A DNA stretch of 24,391 bases, from positions 1 through 24,391 of the forward strand of contig RBNI01001101.1 of the NCBI GenBank assembly GCA_003990745.1, in the 5' to 3' direction. Numbering within the stretch: position 1 is the stretch's first letter; the number at the start of each line of letters is the position of its first letter. A program made the position numbers and the translations under genes. The DNA is from Jimgerdemannia flammicorona (lineage: Eukaryota; Mucoromycota; Endogonomycetes; Endogonales; Endogonaceae). Positions 10,773 to 20,700 of this stretch are shown piece after piece. The notes beneath the pieces are model-generated. The model did not search any database, was not told the origin of the DNA, and saw nothing but the letters and a program-made list of their open reading frames with translations.

Positions 10773-11406
10773 GCACACATTTGGCAAACATTATCGCCAC
10801 CATTTTGCGTAGCTAATACTATACAATAGCCAGGGCCGCATCAACCATAGCCCGATGGAAGATCCTCCGAGCAATTGTCATCAGGCTGTAAGGCCGTTAC
10901 AATTACTCAATCCTTTTGTAAGGGCTGAACTCTAAGTAATTCTTAGTGCTTTGGAAGATTTGACTAAAGCTCATTAAAATAAAAGGTATTTATACATTGT
11001 TTCAAAAGCTATTTAGTGGCAAGAGTATGTGGATCAGCAGTGTTGTTATTACAGGGCATGAGAGATTGCAATGCCAAACAACGGATCACGTGTACACGTT
11101 TCACGTGATGGGTGCAGAGAACATCACATCCATCTTTCTCCCCCACGGTCAGCTCACGCATGTTTGCGAAGAGGCGGTCGGTGACGGTGCTGTGTCGTAG
11201 AGATAGAAATCGGCAATTGAGACAGTAGAGCCCTCTGATTCATGCGTACATATTAAATATCATATTCATGTAAAGTTCTGCGTCGCGGTCTTCTGGTACG
11301 CGAAGCTCGATAGTATTACAAATGACCACATACATTTGATGGAATTTGTCTCATGAACTTTTATAACTATTGTTTCACGCTCGTCTTGTTTCGAAAAGGC
11401 TAAATC
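10773..11406. other. Intergenic region upstream of SPF1, no gene seen
   Basis: No supportable coding sequence. Two further CACGTG palindromes lie 15 bp apart at 11087-11092 and 11102-11107 (the second as TCACGTGA), in a GC-richer island about 330 bp from the SPF1 start. An open frame at 10997-11200 has no protein character that I recognise and no splice support. Confidence 0.4.
11087..11107. promoter_or_regulatory. Paired CACGTG E-boxes
   Basis: CACGTG at 11087-11092 and TCACGTGA at 11101-11108 have centres 15 bp apart, with an ACACGT half-like word between them. The spacing and palindromic symmetry are typical of bHLH-bound promoter sites. They lie between SPF1 and the possible small minus-strand gene. 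Confidence 0.3.
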
Positions 11407-11918
11407 TCACTGAAACAATGAATTAAATTCTTGTCTACCCAATCTCGCATGCAGATTGTCACGTCGGATCGTCTTATCGATCGTGAAAAGGTAGTACACG
11501 AGCAGGAAGGCGCGTACGGTCCATCACCATCATTTTGCGGTCCATATCATCGCTTGCTGGTGTAGGGACTGGCAAATAGACTCGCAGGAATCCCGCGCCG
11601 CCGTCGAGGTCAGGAGGGGGGCGTGGATCTCGGGTTGAGGGCTGGGCCGACTTGGGATGCTGCCGGATAATCCTGGCACAAGTGCGCTGCTAGATTGGAG
11701 GGCAGCTAGCGGTTCGGCGAGCTGTGACAAATGTTAGGAAGATAGGCTGGGCGCGGTAGGAGGCAGAGCTCAGGTGGAAAATAAGAGAATCGGACGAAAG
11801 AGGAAGCCTTCCACACATCGCTTCAAGTGACCCTACACCTTTGCACCACAAGACAGATCGAGCTTCTCGTGTCCATCTTCCCGCAGAACACTTGGTAGTC
11901 TGGCGCATCACCAGTCAT
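11407..11918 (-). pseudogene. Possible small gene or gene remnant, unrecognised
   Basis: From ATG 11918 the minus strand reads MTGDAPDYQVFCGKMDTRSS and continues to a donor-like AAAG|GTGTAG at 11839. A clean two-exon model joins 11918-11839 to 11689-11530 through the acceptor CAATCTAG, giving 79 aa ending at TGA 11532-11530. Overlapping open frames complicate this. A second frame runs 71 codons without a stop and includes GFLRVYLPVPTPASDDMDRK. A third carries the hydrophobic-basic run RAFLLVYYLFTIDKTIRR down to TGA 11409-11407. The last two look like consecutive parts of one protein separated by a frame change near 11515-11525. I do not recognise a family. Either an intron is missed, or this is a decayed or mis-sequenced gene. 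Confidence 0.2.
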
Positions 11919-12046
11919 TGTCTCTGCCAGAGTTAGTTTTCGGGGAGGGGGTTGAGTAGGATGCAAATAAATCACTAACATCGATACCAGAAGAAAACAT
12001 CACTTTCCTTAAACAATCAACCTGGCCCGTTCTGTTCTGAAGGCGG

Positions 12047-12420
12047 GAGGGCACAAAAACCACGACGTCCTGGGAGCAAGTTTGTTCTTGTCCAGTGACG
12101 CCCCAACCAACGCATGGGCAACAAAACCTTGCCATCTCTAAGAGGAGGCGCGTGGTGGAGGGCACAAAACCACATCCTGGGAGCAAGTTTGTTCTTGTCC
12201 AGTGACCCCCAACCAACGCATGGGCACAAAAATCTTGCCAGAGGCGCGTGGTGGAGGGCACAAAAACCACAACGTCCTGGGAGCAAGTTTCTTGTCCGGT
12301 GACGCCCCAACAACGCATGGGCACAAACCTCGCGCGTGGTGGAGGGCATAAAAACCACGACGTCCTGGGAGCAAGTTTGTTCTTGTCCCAACCAACGCAT
12401 GGGCACAAAAACCTTGGAAG
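12047..12420. repeat. Four-copy minisatellite, unit ~77-111 bp
   Basis: Units start near 12050, 12161, 12257 and 12344, each with GGGCACAAAAACCAC, then CCTGGGAGCAAGTTT, a CTTGTCC word, CCCCAACCAACGCATGGGC and GGCGCGTGGTGGAG. Length differences come from deletions in the second half of the unit, for example loss of the GTGACGCC segment in copy 4. The word GGCACAAAA occurs twice per unit, so each unit may be built from two shorter halves. The array keeps several frames open on both strands, with Cys/Pro-rich apparent peptides. These are repeat artefacts, not genes. Confidence 0.9.
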
Positions 12421-12446
12421 AATTTTGCTGCATAACAAAGAGATTC

Positions 12447-12458
12447 TGACGTCACGTG
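12447..12458. promoter_or_regulatory. Overlapping CRE (TGACGTCA) and E-box (CACGTG)
   Basis: TGACGTCA at 12447-12454 overlaps CACGTG at 12453-12458, immediately after the minisatellite. The first is the consensus for bZIP ATF/CREB factors, the second for bHLH factors. It is a compact candidate regulatory site about 740 bp upstream of the transporter gene. Function is not shown. Confidence 0.3.
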
Positions 12459-13194
12459 TCATACCATGGTCGTGTAGGTGCCAAACCCCCACCCATGTCC
12501 AGAAAAAAAACAGACGCTACATTGACTACTTTATAGACACTCCCACCGATTCATGGGATTTCGCACATTTCCGTGATTCCTCCACTCTCAGCGAGCAACC
12601 ATCAACGACCTTTGGATCAATTTCTCGCAAAATGTTGATTTTGAATGTTGAAAAGGACACGAGACCGGAGGTAGGTCAACATCTTTTAATTGTTGACAGC
12701 GACGAATTGCATACTGTGCCACAAAATACACTAGAACGAACGGGGAGTAACCAACAAGGAATGAGCAAGCCAACCAAAAGGAGCGAATGACCGAATTGAA
12801 CCAACGGGAAGCAAGCAATGATATATATAATCATTAATGAAATAAACTCACTCATTTCTTTCGTTTCAAGACCAGGACCTGGTTGCGTGGATGAAAATTG
12901 CGTTGCTACGATGGTGACTTGTGTTTGAACATGTGCGTAGTAGTAGTGCCTTTTGTTTATATATTTACCTTAGTGTGTATATATATATAGCAAAGGCCAA
13001 ATTTTCAATAGAAACCGGGAGTTTGAAAGGCACGGGTTATTGAGGGATGCACAGGTTTCTTTGACACGAAATGCCAAAATTAACGTGGCGACGATTGGCG
13101 GAAAATGGAATATCAACCCTTCTTTTGGCCCTAGATCATCTGGTCCTTTTTTCGAACCCCTCCTCCCTCTTTTCCCTCCCGAACCACCCCCACC
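12459..13194 (+). other. Intergenic / promoter of the sugar transporter, with a doubtful split micro-ORF
   Basis: No firm gene. A 26-residue peptide can be assembled from 12632-12670 (MLILNVEKDTRPE) and 12876-12917 (DLVAWMKIALLRW) through a 205-nt intron with donor GAG|GTAGGT and acceptor GACCAG. The frame is also open upstream of 12632 without an ATG. It is too short to assign. A (TA)n-like tract lies near 12978-12990. The last 150 bases are pyrimidine-rich (CCCTCCTCCCTC type), as expected of a fungal promoter and 5' UTR before the ATG at 13195. Confidence 0.35.
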
Positions 13195-15139
13195 ATGGCC
13201 AACCTGGAGAAAGACGAAGATGCCAAGGCCTTCCTCCCCCCGCCCGTGAATTCTAGGCAGGCCCCAAAAAGTCACCCCATCCACGTCATTGGCGCCGTGG
13301 TCCTCTTCTATTTTGTAATCTCCCTCTCCGTTGTCTTCCTCAACAAGTTCATCCTTTCCACCTCCGAGTACAAATTTCCGTACCCGCTGTTTGTCACGTG
13401 GTTCCAACTCGTCGTCGCGCTGATCGTGTTGCTTGTGTGGAGCCATCTGGGCAAGACGTACGTAGAAAAGTGTTTTGTTAGGTGTTCACATGGAATCGCT
13501 AGTCGTTGGAGATGTGCGAAATGGCGAGGGCGTGAGTGGGCGATGACAAAGCATGGAGAGCGGTTGGGAGGGTGGGAAGGAAATACACAACGCGACACTT
13601 TACGCAATTGGAAAATGGCGGCGGAACGAGAGAGCTCTGGATCGTGAAAGTGACACACACCGCCAAAATATTACCCTGTACTGATCCTTCATAATCACTC
13701 ATTTGATATCTTGACCAATAGCAACAAATCTTTTGCGCTGATTCCGCCCTACGAATTCAATCTTGAAATCGCTCGCAAGGTGGCCCCATTGACCTTCATG
13801 TACGTCATGATGCTTGCGCTCAATAACCTGTGCTTGCAATACGTCGAGGTCACATTCTACCAGGTGAGCTGAATGCATCGGAATGGAAACTCGGTGAATA
13901 TGGGAGATCATGAGGGGCTAGTGATTCATTGAGCGAAAGGACATTATGATTTCTAAGGCGATTTTTTTTTACTTTATTTTTTGCACAATTCCCCAGGTTG
14001 CCCGCTCTCTTTCGATCGTCTTCAACATCATCTTCACATTCACTATCCTGGGCCAGTCGACCTCGGCGCCCGCGATCATGGCATGCGTGATCGTCTTCTT
14101 GGGTTTTGCAATCGGCTCTTACGGCGAGATCAACTTCTCGTGGGAGGGCGTCCTTTATGGTGTGGGATCATCGGCCTTTGTGGCCCTCTACGGCATCTAC
14201 GTCAAGAAGACCCTGAGCGTCGTCGAGAACAACCAATGGTTCGTAAAAGTCGGCGAGGGGAACAGGGGGTTGAGAACCCAGAGGGGTTCCTCTCTGGGGC
14301 CGGCGTCGTTCTGGTGCGGATAGAGTCGTTTCAGACTGATGGGATGGGAAGGGGGATGTTTGACCCGGGGATAGAAGGGAGGTAGACGGGGGGCAATGAC
14401 GTTTAGCTGGCAATTTGACTGGATTTCGTATGGATTCTGGATTGTGGATTTTCCGCCGGCCATCGCTTATTTGACCATCTTTCATCTCGCTTTGCACCTG
14501 TCACCCTGTTTACTCTATTTCATATAGGCGCCTGCTTCACTACAACACAACACTCTCTATTCTTTTCCTCGCTCCCCTTGTCTTCTTCTCCGGCGAGCTC
14601 TCAGATATTGCAGCTTACGTTTACTTCCTCGACGAGTTCCCCTTCTGGTTCCTGATGGTATAGTCTCGATCTAATCCGTTTATGAATCAATCAATTCATT
14701 TTTATGTACGAAATATTTATGTTTCTCATCTTCCATTCTCACGTCCGAATCAACTCTATTCGTAGACCATTACCGGTGTCAGCGGCTTCGCCGTCAACAT
14801 CGCCATGTTTTTGCAGATCAAGTACACTTCCGCCCTGACCAACACCATCTCCGGTACTGCCAAAGCCTGCGTGCAGACCGTACTCGCCGCTATGATCTTC
14901 CAAAACCCGATTTCAGTGATGGTGAGTATCCTGTGAAGCAATCATCGAGTCTGTCATTCTGTGCACATCTGCACTGTAACGTGCTTGATTCGAAGCGGAT
15001 CCTTGTCGGTTCATGATTTATTCTAATTGTTTATTTCATTATTTGTCGTGTTTCGCAGAACGCTACCGGCATCTTGCTCGCTCTCTTTGGCTCTGGTTAC
15101 TATAGCTGGATCCGCTACAAGGAGATGGTCAGCAAGTAA
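13195..15139 (+). CDS. Nucleotide-sugar transporter, GDP-fucose transporter type (SLC35C1-like)
   Basis: Six exons: 13195-13457, 13722-13863, 13997-14238, 14528-14657, 14766-14921, 15059-15139. They sum to 1014 nt, 337 aa. The protein is a polytopic membrane protein of the drug/metabolite transporter superfamily with about ten hydrophobic segments. Segments typical of SLC35C1 are visible: VAPLTFMYVMMLALNNLCLQ, FYQVARSLSIVFNI, a QIKYTSALTNTISGTAKAC stretch and the C-terminal YYSWIRYKEM. Members exchange GDP-fucose for GMP across the Golgi membrane. The substrate is inferred from similarity, and a GDP-mannose or other GDP-sugar specificity is not excluded. The start follows a pyrimidine-rich leader and is the first ATG before the first helix. 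The exon 3 donor (TG|GTTCGT) is weak but is the only one that keeps Trp-Arg-Leu in frame. A 26-nt poly-A run follows the stop. Confidence 0.9.
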
Positions 15140-15154
15140 ATTCATGGGAGAGAC

Positions 15155-15180
15155 AAAAAAAAAAAAAAAAAAAAAAAAAA
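15155..15180. repeat. 26-nt poly-A tract after the transporter stop
   Basis: The run begins 16 bp after the stop codon. Because the gene has introns it is not a processed copy, so this is a genomic homopolymer in the probable 3' UTR. Confidence 0.85.
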
Positions 15181-15574
15181 TTGTTGGCAGTGATCTAGTA
15201 TGACGATTGCTCAGTAGCCTGTGTTCGGGACCAGGACAGAACTAGCTGCGATTTTGGAGTTCTTTCTTTCTTTGCTTCCTTATCATTCTTTTTAAAAAAT
15301 TACGGTAATACCATTCATAGATTTGTGCCCTCGAGATCGGTGTGTTTGTTACGTTCACCTCGCTTCCCTCTGCTTGTGAAACTGTGCTCGTGATGATCCT
15401 CACGAGAGGCCAGATTGGATCTCAGCTTTTTCATGTAAATATTTGTTTATAAGGGGAGGGGGGGAAGGAAAGTAAAATTCACAAAGTAATTATGTAAATT
15501 GTTGGTATGTCACGTGTGGGTGGCTTGAGATTTATCGATTGGACGATGAGCAGTCACATTATTCATCTTCAACG
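15181..15574. other. Intergenic: transporter 3' end and synthase promoter
   Basis: No gene seen. A CACGTG E-box (15511-15516, as GTCACGTGTG) lies 58 bp upstream of the synthase ATG and is the only notable promoter word. A G-rich run is present near 15452-15470. Confidence 0.5.
15511..15516. promoter_or_regulatory. CACGTG E-box upstream of the ketoacyl-ACP synthase
   Basis: CACGTG lies 58 bp before the synthase start. In yeasts Cbf1-like factors bind this core at promoters of respiratory and sulfur-linked genes, so a role for this mitochondrial-pathway gene is plausible but inferred. Confidence 0.3.
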
Positions 15575-17561
15575 ATGGCCTACCTCCTTCCACGCCGCCG
15601 TGTCGTCGTCACTGGTCTAGGGCTCGTCACACCCCTTGCCACCGGCGTCAAGAACACCTGGGACCGCCTCTTGGGCTCGCAGAGCGGGATTATTTCCCTG
15701 ACCGATACGCCCGGGTATGAGAGCTTCGCCGACCTGCCCGTCACCATTGCTGGCGTGGTGAAAAGTGGGTCGAAGAATGAGGGCAGGTTCGACGCATCGG
15801 AGTGGTTAGATCGAGGGGTGAGATGAGCGGGGGTTATTTTTATGTGATGCGATGATCTGTAATGTGGTCGCGATCTGAAAGTTTATAATTGTGTGGATTG
15901 CTTGGTAGGACGACCGGGTGATGACGAAGTTCACACAATACTTCATGGCGGCTGCTAAGCAGGCCTTGGCAGATGCCGAGTGGATCACACCCTCAGACGA
16001 GGAGAAGCTTCGGACGGTACGTGAATTTGCGCAGTGATATTTGTCGTCCGTCTTCATTATTAAGATATGTGCTTTGCATATTCACATTCAAAAGGGTGTA
16101 TGTGTCGGCTCCGGCCTGGGTGGCCTGGAAGATTTGGTAAGCACTTCGAACTCGTTCAAAGAGCAGGTTTGTGTCAATATTTACAATTTGGATGTTTCCA
16201 TTGTCGATATAAATTGATTTCATCTTGGAATTATTCATGGTTCGAACAAACACGAAATATTATTAAACAGGGCTACAAAAAGCTCTCGCCAATGTTCATC
16301 CCCAAGCTACTCGTCAACATGGCTGGAGGACATCTCACAATGAAATTTGGTTTTCGGGTGGGTAGTATTTTTGGGTCCTCTTAAAAGCAGCAAGCATGTC
16401 CTAAAATTTCATCGATGACATCACTTAGGGTCCAAACCATGCCGTCTCGACGGCGTGTACCACGGGCGCGCATTCGATAGGTGACGCCATGCGATTCATC
16501 CAGTATGGTGATGCAGATGTCATGATCGCGGGAGGGTCGGAAGCGTGTGTTCACCCGTTGGCCGTGGCTGGGTTTTGCAAGTGAGTTAAGCAATGTGTTG
16601 CATATTTAGGGCTCTTACGAAAAAGCAAACGGTCGGAATAGTGCAGGCACAAGTATTTTTGGAGATGCAAAGCATGGTTTCGCCATATCCTTTCGACGAC
16701 ACTTCATTTAAACCCTTTTCGCAATCCACCACAGAGCCAAATCTCTCGCCACAGGCTATAACTCCAATCCCACCGAAGCCTCCCGCCCCTTCGACCGCGA
16801 TCGTTCGGGTTTTGTGGTGAGCGAAGGCGCCGGAGTCGTGGTGCTCGAGGAGCTGGAGCACGCGCGTCGGCGCGGCGCGCGCGTTTATGCGGAGATGAGG
16901 GGATACGGTCTATCCAGTGATGCGCATCACATCACCGCGCCGCCTGACGATGGGAATGGCGCAGCCCGCGCAATGGCGAGGGCGTTGGAGGTTGCTGGGT
17001 TGGGCCCCGCCGAGGTGGATTATGTGAACGCTCATGCTACGTCAACGTCTTTGGGTAGGTTGATTTTTATTCGGAGCGGGAACGAGCTTTTGAAACTATC
17101 AAAGAGATGTCTAAACTCTTTGCACCATATCTAGGCGACGCAGCGGAAAATCGTGCCATCAAATCCATCTTTGCCGGCCACACGGATCACCTAGCCGTCT
17201 CATCAACCAAAGGCGCCATTGGTCACCTACTGGGAGCTGCGGGAGCCGTCGAGGCCGTCTTCACGATATTATCAATTTATCATGTAGGTTGAGTAGGTTA
17301 TTTACTTCCTTTTTCATTCGACGAAAGTAATATTGTTAATTGCTGACATTATTTTCATTCATACCTTCGTGCATGGAACAGAACGTTCTGCCCCCGACGT
17401 TAAATCTTCATAATCCGGGCGACCCGGCTGAGGACTTTATGCTCAATTATGTCCCACGCCAGGCGCAGGATCGTACTGGCAACGGTGGCGTGCGCGCAGC
17501 GCTGACCAACAGTTTCGGCTTCGGCGGGACCAATGCGAGCTTGTGTTTTGCAAAGGTATAG
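15575..17561 (+). CDS. CEM1: Mitochondrial-type 3-oxoacyl-[ACP] synthase (KAS II family, CEM1/OXSM)
   Basis: Eight exons: 15575-15817, 15909-16016, 16095-16166, 16271-16357, 16429-16580, 16735-17054, 17135-17283, 17382-17561. They sum to 1311 nt, 436 aa, the usual family length. It catalyses the condensing step of type II fatty acid synthesis, which in fungi is mitochondrial and supplies octanoate for lipoic acid. The nucleophile is Cys180 in [10 protein letters not shown]. The catalytic histidines are His321 (NAHATST) and His358, with Lys353 in [15 protein letters not shown]. The C-terminal [11 protein letters not shown] loop is intact. The N-terminus ([18 protein letters not shown]) has almost no extra presequence, as in yeast Cem1, but is basic enough to act in import. 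The start is the first in-frame ATG. Exon 3 could end earlier at 16136, but the longer form supplies the linker expected before GYKKLSP. Confidence 0.93.
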
Positions 17562-17588
17562 GTCCGCGATAGTTATTTAGTTATTTGC

Positions 17589-17594
17589 AATAAA
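17589..17594 (+). promoter_or_regulatory. AATAAA polyadenylation signal
   Basis: AATAAA lies 27 bp after the synthase stop and well before the RRP12 ATG at 17709. It is a likely 3'-end signal for the synthase transcript in a very short (147 bp) intergenic gap. Confidence 0.4.
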
Positions 17595-17708
17595 CGTGAC
17601 TCAGGAAAAATGGTGGCTTGAGAAAAAGAAAAATATGGCAGTCACTTTCATTCTTGAAAGGGTATTTACCATTGAACAGCGAGATCTGCCCTTTGAGCGC
17701 TCGAAAAC

Positions 17709-20700
17709 ATGGAGGAACAATTTGCGAAAATACGCACACAGATAAACTCTAAATTGGAGAATCAGAAACAGGTACGCGCCACGAAACTTTGCAGTTATCA
17801 ATCGAGACTAGCTTTATCGGAAGTAATTCTCCAAAAGCACCTTTGAGAATAATATGTCCGTATGTTCACTCTCTACTCCTTTCTGTGACATTTGCAGGTG
17901 GCAGTTGCTTTGATAGCTGTTGAAGAGGTATGCGTTGCGCCAGGAAGTTGTCTCGCAAGGAAATTGTCTCGTATTTTTTTTTTTTTTTTTTTTTTTTTCT
18001 CGGAGCACCGAGTTTACGACCTACTATCAAGTCATACTACCATTACCTATTTTTAGGCCCTGAAGGAGCAAAATGCACCGAAAACGCCGACGGCTTATTT
18101 TGCGGCTCTGGTAAGTCATGATTTATTTGCTTAGTCTTTGTGAATGGATGTGAAATTGATCCCAACCATCATGTACCGCAGATGACTACCCTCGAGGCTC
18201 AGAAGAATGCGCAGGGCAGGTCGGAGATTCGGACGGCTATTCTATATCTTTTGGATATTGTCTTTCCGAGGTAAGGAGGGCTCATAATTTGCCTATCTTT
18301 GCGGCGGCGATGGCGGTATTGCTGCTTCATGCCCTTGATGATTGTTTCATAGAGCTGTGGAAACGTACCGATATTCTGTATAGGTTGCCGCAGTCCGTGT
18401 TGCGGAGCAAGTTCCCAGAAGTTTTGGTTATTTTGGCGACATCTTTGGAAAAGGATAAGGCGGAGGCGCCCACTATCCGTTCGGTACGTTGTATCCTTAT
18501 CGATTTGATGCACTTCCCCCTCCTCATTGTCCTTACTATCATCTCCCTTCTTCGCAGGTCATTGGTTGCCTCGAAACCCTTCTGGTTGCCCAAGATACCG
18601 CGACCTGGATCCAAGCCACCACCAAAAAAGCTTTCCAAACCCTCCTCGTCCTCTCCATCGATCCCCGCCCAAAGGTCCGCAAGCGCGCCCAGGATGCCTC
18701 ACGGAAGATCCTCACCCACCTACCGCCGCCGACCGTCCAGCATCCCGCCGCACCTATGACGGCTGATTTTTGTTTGAGAGTGCTCAAGGAATGCACCAAG
18801 ACGGACCAGCAGTCCGCGTTGCATGTGCTGGCGTTGGTGAAGATGATTGTGGCCGTTTGGCCTTCTTCGGTATGCGAATCCTGTGCAATTTTATACAGTG
18901 GTTATAAGCAAAACAAAATTTAAGTAAACAACCTGGCTTTGACAGAGGTTGCATACTTACGTCATTAACCATGCGCGTTTCACCTTTGCTCATTCTTCTC
19001 AATTCCGACACCAGCACTACGCTCCCCTATGCGAGATCATGCTGCAGCTTCCCAAGTTCAACAAGCCTTTCCTCACCATGTCCTCGTTTGAGGTGTTCGA
19101 GTCATTGTTCGGGAGTGAGAGTATCTCATTTGACGCGGAAAAATTTGAGGAAGTTTTGAGGGTGGGTATTTTTCTCCTTCATCGGCATGGCATCAGGGAT
19201 TTGAATCAAAGAAGTTCTTTGATGGACACCTGTCGATGGACGATGGATTTTTTTTTTTTTTTTGGTTGTGTGTTTAAATGACGAGCAGTATATGCAATTC
19301 AATTTTACGTAGATATGGTGCTGGTACTGGTAAAATAGCAGAATATCTGACTGATCGATATTTTGTACTTGTATTCAGGCCATCTGCGAGTTGAAGCCAA
19401 GCGTTAACGACGAGCAACTGATGCCCCCGTGGCTTGAAATTGTTGGCAAAGGTTACCCTGCGTTTGCAAAGTACGTCGCATTTCTTTCGCCGTGTATACT
19501 CAGGCCGTATCTCATTGATCTCATCGCTCACAACCGCTCTTGGATTCCGTACTTTGTAGAATCAACCCGACGGGTTGCGCCGCCGCTCTTCTCACCCTCT
19601 TTCACCTTATCTTCCCTGACATGCAAACCCACACACGCACCATCTACCTACCCGTCGCCCGCTGTCTCGGCAAGTTGACTCTCCACTGCATCACAGACGA
19701 TATGATTTCCGTGGCTTTAGCCACCGTCAACTCCGGAACTAAGACCCGTACTCCTCTGCAAGAGATTATTGCCGTGGTGGAGAACGGGTTGGGGATTCGG
19801 TATCAAGCTGCGTGGAATGAGGTGTTAGTCGTATTGCAGGCATTGTTCAAGGTTCGTAGGGTGAAGGAATAAGTGTTTATTAAGTGCCTCCTGCGAAGGT
19901 ATCTTTCTAAGATTGATATATGAAATTTCAAATAGCGTCTCCATCGTGCCTCCTCACCGCTCCTAAACGACGCCCTCGAATTGATGGGTGAGCTGCGTCT
20001 GGCTCCTGAGGATACCTATATTGAACGTCTGGAGGCCGCTCTTGGCTCTGCAGTCGCCCACATAGGCCCCGAGAAATTCCTCCAAGTCCTACCTTTGAAT
20101 CTCGAGAACCCGGGCACCTCCAATGCCATTGGCCGCGCCTTCCTTCTCCCCTTGCTTAAAGACCACATTACCAACACCGAAATGGGATACTTTGTCCGCG
20201 AACTGATCCCCCTTGGCGACCGCCTCGCCCAGAAATCCCAGGAGTTCACTGACAAGGGTCGTGCGATCGAAGCTAAGGTCTACGAGACCATGGCGCAGCA
20301 GATCTGGAGCCTCGTTCCCGGCTTCTGCGACCTGCCGCTCGACCTCCCGCATGCCTTCACCAAGACCATCGCCGAACGGTTCAGCAATGTCCTTTACTCG
20401 CAGCCGGATCTACGTCCCGTCATCTCGCAGGGCTTGCAAGCGCTCGTCGAGAAGAATCAGGCGTTGGCGAGGTCGGATGCCGACGATGTAGATTTGAAGA
20501 AAGCATATGGACTGAGCAAGGCGGATGCGGTGAGGAATGTGCAGATTATGAGCGCGTTTGCGGTGAACTATTTGGCAGTGTATTTCAATGTGTTCAGTCA
20601 AACGCTGCCGATGTATCGCGGGTATATCTTGGATGTGATCAAGTGTTATTTGGGAATCACGAACGCCAAGGTTTGTGAGGTTTTATTATCTATAATAAAA

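Noticed and set aside
12047..12420. CRISPR array
   Set aside because: The units are near-identical along their whole length, with no unique spacers between short repeats, and the genome is eukaryotic.
11908..12492. 194-codon minus-strand frame rich in Cys, Pro and Arg, plus overlapping frames of 105-180 codons
   Set aside because: Their content is the four-copy minisatellite translated in different frames. Unit lengths are not multiples of three, and the same words appear in every frame.
15155..15180. Retroposed (processed) gene copy suggested by the poly-A run
   Set aside because: The adjacent transporter gene contains five introns, so the run is a genomic homopolymer and not a retroposition scar.
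20016..20491. Additional frames overlapping the large RRP12 exon on both strands
   Set aside because: The exon frame 19936-20670 matches the NUC173 region of Rrp12. The others have biased Arg/Ser composition typical of off-frame reading.
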